Origin: an uncultured Chitinophagales bacterium
GTDB lineage: Bacteria; Bacteroidota; Bacteroidia; Chitinophagales; Chitinophagaceae
Direction of reading: 5' to 3'
Assembly (NCBI GenBank): GCA_946886475.1
Contig: CAMPIQ010000174.1
Span: forward strand, 1-7,002
DNA: 7,002 nucleotides
The position numbers were made by a program, and so were the translations under genes. The notes below the pieces were generated by a model that was given only the letters and a program-made list of their open reading frames with translations, had not been told where the DNA came from and did not search any database. Below are positions 1-6,943 of this stretch, piece by piece (the first letter of the stretch is position 1; each line of letters opens with the position of its first letter).

Positions 1-48
1 GCTGTGAGCTATGAGGAGGACTCAAATTCATTGATCAAAGAACTTTAA
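1..48 (+). CDS. Possible 3' end of an unidentified upstream gene
   Basis: The first reading frame is open from the window edge to a TAA at 46-48 and would encode the tail [15 protein letters not shown]. The stop lies 20 nt before leuD, which fits an operon-like junction. Fifteen open codons are expected by chance about half the time, so the evidence is weak. leuC is the usual neighbour of leuD, but this tail does not resemble the LeuC C-termini I remember, which usually end in a GK-x-x-DVR-type segment. The other two forward frames stop at 5-7 and 12-14, so the upstream gene could also end there. I cannot name the product. Confidence 0.3.
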   Translation, partial: AVSYEEDSNSLIKEL

Positions 49-68
49 ACCTTAAACTTAAAACCTAC

Positions 69-650
69 ATGTCCCTCAACATCATCCATAGCCGTTTTGT
101 TCCGCTGGCCATGGAAAATATTGACACTGATCAGATCATTCCCGCACGGTTTTTAAAAGCCACAACCCGGGAAGGGTTTGGAAAGAACCTGTTTCGCGAC
201 TGGCGTTATAGCCATGACGATGAGTCAAGGCCGGTAAAAGATTTTGTTTTGAATGACCCTTCCTATACAGGTGAGATACTGGTGGCAGGAAAAAACTTTG
301 GTTGTGGTTCATCAAGGGAACATGCTGCATGGTCCATACTTGATTATGGTTTCAAAGTAGTGGTGTCCAGTTTTTTTGCCGACATTTTTAAAAGCAATGC
401 ACTGAATAATGGTTTATTACCAGTGCAGGTATCCAACGGGTTCCTGCAAAAGATATTCTCCCGTAATAACCAGTCCGAATTAACCGTGAACCTTGAAGAA
501 CAAACCATCACCATCAACGAGACTGGTGAAACTGAAAATTTTGAGATCGGCGCGTATAAAAAAACCTGCCTGCTGAATGGCTATGATGACATTGACTACC
601 TGATCAGCATTAAAGATGATATTGAAGAATTTGAAAAACATACCGCTTAA
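69..650 (+). CDS. leuD: 3-isopropylmalate dehydratase small subunit (LeuD)
   Basis: LeuD pairs with the Fe-S large subunit LeuC to isomerise 2-isopropylmalate to 3-isopropylmalate in cytosolic leucine synthesis. The 193-residue product is full length for the family. It shows the small-subunit (aconitase swivel-domain) signatures in order: [12 protein letters not shown] at residues 19-30, [13 protein letters not shown] at 74-86, and [19 protein letters not shown] at 100-118. The small subunit carries no Fe-S ligands itself; those are in LeuC, which is not in the window. The ATG at 69 places the conserved DTDQ motif at the usual distance from the N-terminus. No Shine-Dalgarno sequence precedes it; the upstream bases are A-rich, as is common in Bacteroidota. 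I see no promoter in the 68 upstream bases, so it is probably transcribed from further upstream. leuB begins 2 nt after its stop. Confidence 0.97.
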   Translation: MSLNIIHSRFVPLAMENIDTDQIIPARFLKATTREGFGKNLFRDWRYSHDDESRPVKDFVLNDPSYTGEILVAGKNFGCGSSREHAAWSILDYGFKVVVSSFFADIFKSNALNNGLLPVQVSNGFLQKIFSRNNQSELTVNLEEQTITINETGETENFEIGAYKKTCLLNGYDDIDYLISIKDDIEEFEKHTA

Positions 651-652
651 CT

Positions 653-1768
653 ATGTATAAAAATATTGCAGTGATACCGGGTGATGGCATAGGCCCTGAA
701 GTAACCCGGCAATCGGTAAAGGTGCTTGATGCCATAGCAAAAAGATTCGGGCATGAGTTTGATTTCATTTATGGCCTTATGGGTGCGGATGCCATAGATA
801 AAACCGGAAGTGCCCTGCCTTCTGAAACGCTTGAAGTTTGCATGGACAGTGATGCTATTTTGTTTGGGGCCATCGGGCATCCTAAGTACGATAAGGATCC
901 AACTGCTAAAATAAGACCGGAGCAGGGACTGCTGCAGTTGAGAAAAGCGCTCGGACTTTTTGCCAACATCCGTCCTGTAAGCACTTATGCTGCACTTCAG
1001 CATTTGTCTCCATTAAAATCAAACCGTCTTGATGGGGTTGACTTTGTTATTTACCGTGAATTAACCGGCGGCATTTATTTCGGGAAAAAAGAGATCAACG
1101 CTGACTATACTTCTGCATCTGACCTATGCATATACAGCCGTGAAGAAATTGAAAGGATCAGTCACCTTGCTTTCAAAGCGGCTTCGCAACGTAAAAAGAA
1201 ACTTACGCTTGTTGACAAGGCCAATGTTCTTGAAACATCCAGGTTATGGAGAAAAACCATACAGGAAATTGCGAACGGTTATCCTGATGTAGAAGTGGAT
1301 TATATGTTTGTTGACAATGCAGCCATGCAGATCATTGTAAACCCAAAACAGTTTGATGTGATCCTTACCGAAAATATGTTCGGAGATATCATCAGCGATG
1401 AAGCAAGTGTGATCACCGGATCCCTGGGCATGTTACCCTCCGCATCCGTTGGACTTCACACAGCCTTATTTGAACCCATTCACGGTTCTTATCCGCAGGC
1501 TGCAGGTAAGGACATTGCGAATCCGGTTGGTTCCGTGCTTTCTTCATCCCTCCTTCTTGATCATTTGGAATTAAAAGAAGAAGCTGAGCTGGTGCGCCAG
1601 GCTGTTGCATGGGCGCTGGATTCAAAATTTGTAACGAAAGATATCGATCCGGTCAATTATTATTTTACTTCTACCATCGGCGACCTGATAAGTGAGTTTG
1701 TAGCAGGAAGACTTCCTGACGATATCAATCATTTGAATATAGAATTGAGAAAATCCACGCTGATATAA
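653..1768 (+). CDS. leuB: 3-isopropylmalate dehydrogenase (LeuB)
   Basis: LeuB oxidatively decarboxylates 3-isopropylmalate with NAD+ to give 2-oxoisocaproate, the direct precursor of leucine. The 371-residue protein has the complete isocitrate/isopropylmalate dehydrogenase fold signatures: GDGIGPEV at 10-17, substrate arginines R97, R107 and R135, the RELTGGIYFG stretch at 135-144 with Y142, catalytic K189 in LVDKANVLE, and metal-binding D221, D245 and D249. The NAD-binding loop is at about 277-291. In that loop the canonical HGSAPDIAGK reads HGSYPQAAGK, so the Asp that contacts the adenosine ribose of NAD+ is replaced by Gln282. I believe this is usual in Bacteroidota, so NAD+ use is still expected. 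The start at 653 lies 2 nt after the leuD stop, which implies cotranscription and probably translational coupling. The stop is followed by the ilv regulatory region. Confidence 0.97.
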   Translation: MYKNIAVIPGDGIGPEVTRQSVKVLDAIAKRFGHEFDFIYGLMGADAIDKTGSALPSETLEVCMDSDAILFGAIGHPKYDKDPTAKIRPEQGLLQLRKALGLFANIRPVSTYAALQHLSPLKSNRLDGVDFVIYRELTGGIYFGKKEINADYTSASDLCIYSREEIERISHLAFKAASQRKKKLTLVDKANVLETSRLWRKTIQEIANGYPDVEVDYMFVDNAAMQIIVNPKQFDVILTENMFGDIISDEASVITGSLGMLPSASVGLHTALFEPIHGSYPQAAGKDIANPVGSVLSSSLLLDHLELKEEAELVRQAVAWALDSKFVTKDIDPVNYYFTSTIGDLISEFVAGRLPDDINHLNIELRKSTLI

Positions 1769-1788
1769 AAAATTATCAGGGATTATTA

Positions 1789-1818
1789 TTGAACATAAAC
1801 CGTGAAGGTGTATTTTTG
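1789..1818 (+). promoter_or_regulatory. Putative Bacteroidota-type sigma-A promoter for the ilv leader
   Basis: TATTTTTG at 1811-1818 is a full match to the Bacteroidota -7 element TAnnTTTG. A TTG at 1789-1791, within ATTG, lies 19 nt upstream, inside the spacing reported for the -33 element. Transcription would start a few bases downstream, around 1823-1828, leaving a 5' leader of only about 7-12 nt before the leader-peptide ATG at 1835. The position just ahead of an attenuator supports the call. Short AT-rich motifs also arise by chance, and the start site is inferred only. Confidence 0.6.
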
Positions 1819-1837
1819 ATCTACATACGCCTTCATG
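1801..1837 (+). repeat. Imperfect inverted repeat over the promoter -7 element and leader ATG
   Basis: Bases 1801-1813 can pair with 1825-1837 in 13 positions, two of them G-U wobbles (1802/1836 and 1809/1829), around an 11-nt loop. The core arms read TGAAGGTGTA and TACGCCTTCA. No T-run follows, so it is not an intrinsic terminator for leuB. In DNA it could be a dyad operator over the promoter. In RNA reading through from leuB it would form a hairpin that buries the leader ATG (1835-1837). A transcript from the proposed local start would lack the left arm and could not form it. The pairing is visible; the role is inferred. Confidence 0.55.
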
Positions 1838-1933
1838 AACAAGAGCAGATCATATAGTGTCAACAGCCTGGTATCAGCAATTATTATTGTGGTTGTCATT
1901 ATTATTCCTGCTTTGCATGGAGGTGGTACTTAA
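1835..1933 (+). CDS. Ile/Val-rich attenuator leader peptide (ilvL-like)
   Basis: A 32-codon ORF runs from ATG 1835 to TAA 1931-1933. It begins MNKSRSYSVNSLVSA, continues with nine uninterrupted branched-chain codons (Ile3-Val3-Ile3, residues 16-24, bases 1880-1906), and ends PALHGGGT. In total it has 6 Ile (all ATT), 5 Val and 2 Leu among 32 residues. It lies 22 nt before a strong intrinsic terminator and directly upstream of ilvE. This is the design of an amino-acid-biosynthesis leader peptide, whose translation, rather than its product, senses charged Ile and Val tRNA. The Gly-Gly-Gly codons near the end (1919-1927) also form most of the antiterminator arm, so their choice is probably dictated by RNA pairing. 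Length and the VVVIIIP segment recall E. coli IlvL. A functional hydrophobic micropeptide is the alternative, but the terminator context argues against it. No Shine-Dalgarno is visible. Confidence 0.88.
   Translation: MNKSRSYSVNSLVSAIIIVVVIIIPALHGGGT
1905..1922 (+). promoter_or_regulatory. Putative 1:2 (protector/pause) hairpin of the attenuator
   Basis: Bases 1905-1911 can pair with 1915-1922 around a TTT loop, leaving T1918 bulged: TGC with GCA inside, then TTCC with GGAG outside, including one G-U pair. This would occupy part of the antiterminator arm (1918-1926) when no ribosome is stalled in the leader. It corresponds to the 1:2 structure of classical attenuators. The stem is short and was found by eye, so it is less certain than the terminator and antiterminator. 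Confidence 0.4.
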
Positions 1934-1967
1934 TTGAATAAACATTATCAATATAAACCCGCCTCCA
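1918..1967 (+). promoter_or_regulatory. Antiterminator (2:3) pairing of the ilv attenuator
   Basis: TGGAGGTGG at 1918-1926, inside the last codons of the leader ORF, pairs with CCGCCTCCA at 1959-1967. This gives nine consecutive pairs: six G-C, two A-T and one G-U. The right arm overlaps the 5' arm of the terminator stem (1955-1964), so the two structures exclude each other. A ribosome stalled on the Ile/Val run at 1880-1906 would leave 1918-1926 exposed and favour this form. One that reaches the stop at 1931-1933 would cover it and release the terminator. The complementarity is seen directly; the switching is inferred from the known class of mechanism. Confidence 0.75.
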
Positions 1968-1983
1968 GGAGGCGGGTTTTTTT
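1955..1983 (+). terminator. Intrinsic terminator (3:4) before ilvE, attenuator type
   Basis: AAACCCGCCT (1955-1964) pairs perfectly with AGGCGGGTTT (1970-1979), giving a 10-bp stem with a CCAGG loop. Seven consecutive T residues at 1977-1983 follow the GC-rich core. It lies 22 nt after the leader stop and 20 nt before the preferred ilvE start. It cannot be a simple leuB terminator, because it is 186 nt past the leuB stop, beyond a promoter and a leader ORF. Its 5' arm is also claimed by the antiterminator pairing, as expected for a conditional terminator. Confidence 0.92.
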
Positions 1984-2002
1984 ATGCAAAAAAATGAAAA
2001 TG

Positions 2003-2893
2003 ATGTATTACAACGAATCAACCATTATTTATTGCAATGGTGAATTCATCAGGGCCGTTGATGCCAGGGCAAATATGTACGATCAGTCCCTGCATTACGG
2101 TTATGCTGTGTTCGAAGGCATAAGAGCTTATGATACGGATAAGGGCTTAAACATATTTAAGGCCGCAGAACATTATAACAGGTTACAGTTCTCTGCCGAT
2201 GCAATCGGTATACCCTATCCTTACGAAAATGAAGCGCTCATTCAAATTTCCTATGAGCTGATGAACAGGAACAAATTCAGAAATGCCTATCTGAGGCCTA
2301 TCCTCACCTGTTCTCCAAATATGTCGCTAACAAAAGCCAGGGAATCGCAACTTTCCATTCTCGCATGGGAGTGGGATGCATATCTGGGTAATCAATTATT
2401 AAGACTGAAAACATCTTCTTACAGGAGAATCACACCGGCAAGCTTTAAAGTGGAAGCAAAGGTTTCAGGTCATTATGTGAATTCGATCCTGGCCACACAG
2501 GAAGCGAAGGACTCCGGTTTTGATGAAGCACTCTTACTTGATGCCGACGGATATGTGGCTGAGGGTCCAGGCGCTAATGTATTCATTGAGAAGAATGGTA
2601 TATTATTTACACCCCAACGCGGAAGCATCCTGCCTGGTATAACAAGAAGCACGGTATTTGAGATCTGCAAAGAACTGGATATTGAAGTTGCAGAATCCAG
2701 GATAACCGTACAGGACGTGTATGAATCAGACAGTTGTTTTTACTGCGGTACAGCTGCAGAGATCATTGGAATTGAATCGCTGGACAAAAAACCCTTCAGG
2801 CTTCAATGGGAAGCGTCGTTGAGCGCAGTGATCCAGCGCGCATATAAAAAAATTGTAGCCGGCAAAGAAATATCAACAGAGAAAGTAGCATGA
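2003..2893 (+). CDS. ilvE: Branched-chain amino acid aminotransferase (IlvE)
   Basis: IlvE is a cytosolic PLP enzyme that transfers amino groups between glutamate and the keto acids of Ile, Val and Leu, the last step for all three. The fold-type IV signatures are present, numbered from the ATG at 2003 (296 residues): [13 protein letters not shown] at 31-43, YLRP at 97-100, the PLP-binding lysine K153 in [11 protein letters not shown]187 in [16 protein letters not shown] at 211-217 and CGTAAEI at 248-254. The open frame extends back to a TTG at 1934, but that start would run through the terminator and add a basic, non-family N-terminus. ATGs at 1994, 2000 and 2003 are all possible. I chose 2003 because relatives, as I remember them, begin close to an M-YYN sequence; no Shine-Dalgarno decides it. 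The stop overlaps the ilvD start as ATGA. It is the first structural gene behind the attenuator. Confidence 0.95.
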   Translation: MYYNESTIIYCNGEFIRAVDARANMYDQSLHYGYAVFEGIRAYDTDKGLNIFKAAEHYNRLQFSADAIGIPYPYENEALIQISYELMNRNKFRNAYLRPILTCSPNMSLTKARESQLSILAWEWDAYLGNQLLRLKTSSYRRITPASFKVEAKVSGHYVNSILATQEAKDSGFDEALLLDADGYVAEGPGANVFIEKNGILFTPQRGSILPGITRSTVFEICKELDIEVAESRITVQDVYESDSCFYCGTAAEIIGIESLDKKPFRLQWEASLSAVIQRAYKKIVAGKEISTEKVA

Positions 2894-4572
2894 GAGAAAT
2901 AAATAAATACAGCAAGGTTCTGACACAGGATGAAACACAGCCTGCTGCACAGGCCATGTTATATGGAATAGGTCTTACTGATGAGGATCTGAACAAAGCT
3001 CAGGTGGGTATTGTAAGCATGGGTTATGATGGCAATACCTGCAACATGCATTTGAATGACCTTGCGCGAATTGTAAAGCAGGGTGTGTGGGACCAGAATC
3101 TTGTAGGATTAATATTCAATACCATTGGAGTAAGCGACGGCATGAGCAACGGAACTGAGGGAATGCGTTATTCACTGGTAAGCCGGGATATCATTGCTGA
3201 TTCCATTGAAGCAGTTTGCGGCGCCCAATATTATGATGCCCTGATAGCCCTGCCTGGTTGTGATAAGAATATGCCGGGTTCTGTGATTGCTATGGGCAGG
3301 TTGAACCGGCCTTCGATTATGGTATATGGCGGAACCATTGCACCAGGCCATCACAACGGGCAGGACCTGAATATCGTTTCTGCGTTTGAAGCACTTGGAC
3401 AGAAAATGGCAGGCACCATAACAGCTGAAGATTTCCGTTGTGTAGTAAAAGCTTCCTGTCCGGGTGCAGGTGCCTGCGGAGGAATGTATACAGCCAATAC
3501 CATGGCTGCAGCAATTGAAGCACTAGGTATGAGTCTCCCCTACTCCTCATCCAATCCGGCCATTAGTGAAGAAAAGAAAAAAGAATGTATGGAGGCTGGT
3601 AAAGCTATCCGGGTATTATTGGAAAAAGACATCAGACCATCTGATATCATGACCAGGAAGGCATTTGAAAATGCCATAACTGTAGTGATGGTGCTGGGCG
3701 GATCAACCAATGCCGTATTGCATCTTATTGCCATGGCAAAAAGTGTTGATGTACAACTTTCGCAGGATGATTTTCAAATAATAAGTAACAAAGTACCGGT
3801 ACTTGCTGATTTCAAACCCAGTGGTAAATACCTGATGCAGGATCTGCATGCTCATGGCGGACTTCCATCTGTAATGAAATATTTATTACAACAGGGACTT
3901 CTTCATGGTGACTGCTTAACTGTGACCGGCAAAACTTTAAAGGAAAACCTGAAAGATATACCTGATCTTGATTTTTCAGATCAACAGATCATACGCCCTG
4001 TTTCCGATCCCATTAAACCTACAGGTCATTTACAAATACTCTATGGCAATCTTGCTGAACAGGGAAGTGTTGCAAAGATCAGTGGCAAGGAAGGCAACAG
4101 GTTTGAAGGACCTGCAAAAGTTTTTGATGGTGAATTTGAATTGATCAATGGGATCAATTCCGGAAAGATAAAAGCAGGTGACGTTGTTGTGATCAGGTAT
4201 GTAGGACCAAAAGGCGGTCCGGGTATGCCTGAAATGCTCAAGCCTACTTCTGCCATCATTGGAGCAGGGCTTGGAAAATCGGTGGCATTGATCACCGATG
4301 GGAGATTCAGTGGTGGCACCCATGGTTTTGTTGTAGGCCACATCACTCCCGAAGCCTACGACGGAGGAATGATTGCACTTGTAAATGATGGAGACGTCAT
4401 TGAGATCGATGTTACATTGAACCGGATCATTTTGAAAGTGGATGATGAAATATTAAAAGAGAGAAGGTCATCATGGAAACAACCTTTATTAAAAGCCCGA
4501 AAAGGAATTCTATATAAATATGCAAAACACGTTACAACAGCCGCAAACGGATGCGTTACGGACGAGAACTGA
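2890..4572 (+). CDS. ilvD: Dihydroxy-acid dehydratase (IlvD)
   Basis: IlvD dehydrates 2,3-dihydroxyisovalerate and its 3-methylvalerate homologue to the keto acids that IlvE transaminates. The 560-residue protein matches the shorter IlvD form. Cysteines C51 (GNTCNMHL), C124 (GCDKNMPG) and C196 ([12 protein letters not shown]) are placed as Fe-S ligands. D83, D125 and K126 (expected to be carbamylated) and E448 fit the Mg2+ site, and S474 in [11 protein letters not shown] is the expected catalytic serine. Other family blocks include [14 protein letters not shown] at 270-283 and [12 protein letters not shown] at 322-333. The three-cysteine arrangement resembles that of characterised [2Fe-2S] members, but cluster type cannot be settled by eye. 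It ends in GCVTDEN, which I recall as typical of Bacteroidota. ATG 2890 overlaps the ilvE stop by 4 nt, indicating translational coupling. The last 53 nt overlap the start of ilvB. Confidence 0.97.
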   Translation: MREINKYSKVLTQDETQPAAQAMLYGIGLTDEDLNKAQVGIVSMGYDGNTCNMHLNDLARIVKQGVWDQNLVGLIFNTIGVSDGMSNGTEGMRYSLVSRDIIADSIEAVCGAQYYDALIALPGCDKNMPGSVIAMGRLNRPSIMVYGGTIAPGHHNGQDLNIVSAFEALGQKMAGTITAEDFRCVVKASCPGAGACGGMYTANTMAAAIEALGMSLPYSSSNPAISEEKKKECMEAGKAIRVLLEKDIRPSDIMTRKAFENAITVVMVLGGSTNAVLHLIAMAKSVDVQLSQDDFQIISNKVPVLADFKPSGKYLMQDLHAHGGLPSVMKYLLQQGLLHGDCLTVTGKTLKENLKDIPDLDFSDQQIIRPVSDPIKPTGHLQILYGNLAEQGSVAKISGKEGNRFEGPAKVFDGEFELINGINSGKIKAGDVVVIRYVGPKGGPGMPEMLKPTSAIIGAGLGKSVALITDGRFSGGTHGFVVGHITPEAYDGGMIALVNDGDVIEIDVTLNRIILKVDDEILKERRSSWKQPLLKARKGILYKYAKHVTTAANGCVTDEN

Positions 4573-6259
4573 ATTGATCAGCGGATCAGAAGCCTTATTG
4601 AAGGCCTTCCTGGAAGAAGGAGTTGAGACCATATTTGGTTATCCCGGTGGAGCCATCATGCCTATCTATGATGCCTTGTACGATTACCGTCAGCAACTGG
4701 AACATATATTGGTGAGGCATGAGCAGGGCGCCATACATGCAGCTCAGGGTTATGCAAGAACCTCCGGCAAAACAGGAATTGTTTTTGCTACCAGCGGTCC
4801 CGGTGCCACCAATCTTGTAACAGGACTGGCTGATGCGCAGATTGATTCCACCCCGCTGGTTTGCATCACAGGCCAGGTGTTCGCGCATTTGTTAGGTACC
4901 GATGCCTTCCAGGAAACGGACATTGTCAATATCACCACACCGGTAACCAAATGGAATTACCAGATAACAGATGCCAGTGAAATTCCATCAGTACTGGCCA
5001 AAGCTTTTTTTATTGCAAAGAGCGGAAGGCCGGGACCAGTACTCATTGACATTACAAAAAATGCGCAGATCCAAAAATTTGAATTTGCAGGATATGAAAA
5101 ATGCGAATTCATTAGAAGCTACCGGCCCAAACCCATTGTACGGAAAGAATATATCGAGCGGGCCGCGGAGATCATCAATGCTGCCAAAAAACCGCTGGTT
5201 GTATTTGGACAGGGAGTGATACTGGGTAAGGCAGAAATTGAATTTAAAAATTTTATTGAAAAAGCCGGCCTGCCTGCCGCATGGACCATACTCGGACTGA
5301 GTGCACTCAGATCAGATCATCCTTTGAATGTTGGCATGCTGGGCATGCATGGCAACTATGCGCCCAATGTACTGACCAACGAATGCGATGTATTGATTGC
5401 AGTGGGTATGCGTTTCGATGACCGTGTTACCGGCAGGCTTGATAAATATGCAAAACAGGCAAAGATCATTCATCTTGATATTGATCCCGCAGAAATAGAT
5501 AAGAATGTAAAAGCAACGGTACCCGTTTGGGGTGATTGCAGGGAAACACTCCCATTACTTACAGAGCTGCTGGATGAAAGATCTCATACGGAATGGTTGC
5601 AAAAATTCAGACTACTTGAGCAGGAAGAAATTGATGCCTGCATTTATAAGGAACTCCATCCATCTGCCGGCGAGCTTACCATGGGTGAAGTTGTGAATGA
5701 ACTGAATCATTTAACAAATGGAGATGCCGTGATAGTAACAGACGTTGGACAGCATCAGATGGTTACCTGTCGCTATGCCAAATTCAATCACAGTAAAAGT
5801 AATATCACATCGGGCGGACTAGGCACTATGGGATTTGCCCTTCCTGCAGCTATCGGAGCCAAATACGGAGCGCAGGAGCGCATGGTCATTGCCGTTATTG
5901 GTGATGGAGGAATCCAGATGACCATACAGGAACTTGGAACCATTATGCAAACGGGAGTGAATATAAAGATCCTGTTATTGAATAACAGGTTTCTTGGAAT
6001 GGTGCGCCAGTGGCAGGAATTATTCCACCAAAAACGTTATTCATTTGTAGAAATTGAAAGTCCGGATTATGTGCAGGTGGCCAAAGGCTACCGTATTGAA
6101 GGCAACAGCATTTCATCAAGGAATGAGATCAAACCGGCACTTGAAAAAATGCTGGAACATAAAGGACCCTATTTACTTGAAGTAATGGTTGGAAAGGAAA
6201 ATAATGTATTCCCTATGGTGGAAGCCGGAACCAGTGTGAGTGAGATCAGGTTGAAGTGA
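4520..6259 (+). CDS. ilvB: Acetohydroxyacid synthase large (catalytic) subunit (IlvB)
   Basis: This ThDP enzyme condenses pyruvate with pyruvate or 2-oxobutyrate, the first common step of Val/Leu and Ile synthesis. The 579-residue product has the N-terminal pyrimidine-binding domain with [14 protein letters not shown] at 40-53 and catalytic E68 in RHEQGA, a central domain with [12 protein letters not shown] at 272-283 and RFDDRVTGR at 298-306, and a C-terminal ThDP/Mg domain with [16 protein letters not shown] at 432-447, GDG at 461-463 and NN at 488-489. MVRQWQELF at 494-502 marks an anabolic synthase rather than a catabolic AlsS or pyruvate oxidase. The ATG at 4520 gives a 53-nt overlap with ilvD and an 18-residue polar extension before the family-like [12 protein letters not shown] at 4574, just after the ilvD stop, is an alternative start (561 residues). 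The regulatory subunit gene ilvN follows after 54 nt. Confidence 0.96.
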   Translation: MQNTLQQPQTDALRTRTELISGSEALLKAFLEEGVETIFGYPGGAIMPIYDALYDYRQQLEHILVRHEQGAIHAAQGYARTSGKTGIVFATSGPGATNLVTGLADAQIDSTPLVCITGQVFAHLLGTDAFQETDIVNITTPVTKWNYQITDASEIPSVLAKAFFIAKSGRPGPVLIDITKNAQIQKFEFAGYEKCEFIRSYRPKPIVRKEYIERAAEIINAAKKPLVVFGQGVILGKAEIEFKNFIEKAGLPAAWTILGLSALRSDHPLNVGMLGMHGNYAPNVLTNECDVLIAVGMRFDDRVTGRLDKYAKQAKIIHLDIDPAEIDKNVKATVPVWGDCRETLPLLTELLDERSHTEWLQKFRLLEQEEIDACIYKELHPSAGELTMGEVVNELNHLTNGDAVIVTDVGQHQMVTCRYAKFNHSKSNITSGGLGTMGFALPAAIGAKYGAQERMVIAVIGDGGIQMTIQELGTIMQTGVNIKILLLNNRFLGMVRQWQELFHQKRYSFVEIESPDYVQVAKGYRIEGNSISSRNEIKPALEKMLEHKGPYLLEVMVGKENNVFPMVEAGTSVSEIRLK

Positions 6260-6313
6260 TCGCTTCCCTGAAAATGGGCACTTTTTTAAATAGCATTTTA
6301 TAAAGAATTGAAC

Positions 6314-6943
6314 ATGTCTGATAAAAATTTAAAAAGTACGGATGCAGCTACTCCCATCAGGGGAGAATATACCATAACCGTGTATACGGAAAATCATATT
6401 GGCCTGTTAAACCGCATAGCTATCATTTTCTCAAGAAGAAAGCTGAATATAGATAGTTTGAATTCCTCCCCTTCTGAGATAGAAGGCATATACCGTTTTA
6501 CCATTGTTATCAATGAAACGGAAGAAATGGTAAGCAAGATCACAAAGCAGATAGAAAAACAGGTGGATGTATTGAAAGCTTATTTTAATACCGAAGATGA
6601 AATTGTATGGCAGGAACTGGCGCTTTATAAAGTTGCCACCAATGAAGTAGCGGAAAAAGTACAGGTGGAAAGACTGCTGCGCCAATACGGTGCCAAGGCA
6701 GTTGTAATCAGAAAAGATTATACTGTATTTGAAACAACGGGCCACCGCGAAGAAACGGATGCCATGATAGAATTTCTGGAACCATACGGGTTGATTGAAT
6801 TTGTAAGAAGCGCCCGTATTGCCATCATAAAAGACAGCAAGGGTTTTCACGAAAAGCTAAAAGAGTTTGAAGCCATGGCCCCTGGTCCTGAGCTGGTGGA
6901 AAACGAATATTTAAATGAAAGAGAAAATGTGTTTGATGTCTGA
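6314..6943 (+). CDS. ilvN: Acetohydroxyacid synthase small (regulatory) subunit (IlvN)
   Basis: This ACT-domain subunit activates IlvB and normally gives it feedback inhibition by valine. From the ATG at 6314 the product has 209 residues: a polar N-terminal stretch of about 17, an ACT domain at about 18-92 (EYTITVYTENHIGLLNRIA onward, then NIDSL at 45-49), and the C-terminal small-subunit domain from about 99 (WQELALYKV) to 186, followed by an acidic tail. By eye, G30 and N45 match E. coli IlvH G14 and N29, which are needed for valine sensitivity. The position of IlvH A36 is S52 here. A TTG two codons upstream (6308) could extend it slightly, but ATG is preferred. The 54-nt gap after ilvB has no promoter match. 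The stop is doubled (TGA TAA, 6941-6946). Confidence 0.95.
   Translation: MSDKNLKSTDAATPIRGEYTITVYTENHIGLLNRIAIIFSRRKLNIDSLNSSPSEIEGIYRFTIVINETEEMVSKITKQIEKQVDVLKAYFNTEDEIVWQELALYKVATNEVAEKVQVERLLRQYGAKAVVIRKDYTVFETTGHREETDAMIEFLEPYGLIEFVRSARIAIIKDSKGFHEKLKEFEAMAPGPELVENEYLNERENVFDV

Noticed and set aside
11..34. Small ORF MRRTQIH before leuD as a leader peptide
   Set aside because: Seven codons with no run of Leu, Ile or Val and no terminator after it.
41..65. Near-repeated CTTTAAAC / CTTAAAC / TTAAAAC units before leuD
   Set aside because: Short and AT-rich, within what simple low-complexity drift in a spacer would give. No promoter spacing or dyad accompanies them.
1760..1779. CTGATA / TATCAG inverted repeat around the leuB stop, as a leuB terminator
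   Set aside because: The stem is only 6 AT-rich pairs and is followed by GGATTATTATTG, not a T-run.
1934..2002. Upstream extension of ilvE from a TTG codon
   Set aside because: It reads through the terminator hairpin and its T-run and adds a basic, non-family stretch. In-frame ATGs directly downstream are better starts.
4030..4346. Open frames of about 100 codons on the - strand inside ilvD
   Set aside because: They are antisense to a well-conserved enzyme gene, show no recognisable protein features, and fit the usual shadow of coding sequence. The same applies to the other - strand frames, including 6431-6850 under ilvN.
4971..5219. 82-codon + strand frame inside ilvB
   Set aside because: Lies wholly within conserved IlvB coding sequence in another frame and shows no recognisable motif.
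6254..6287. AAGTG / CACTT with an inner CCC / GGG pairing and T6 in the ilvB-ilvN gap, as a terminator or attenuator
   Set aside because: The two helices are separated by a 7-nt one-sided bulge, the inner helix has only 3 pairs, and no leader ORF or competing structure is seen.
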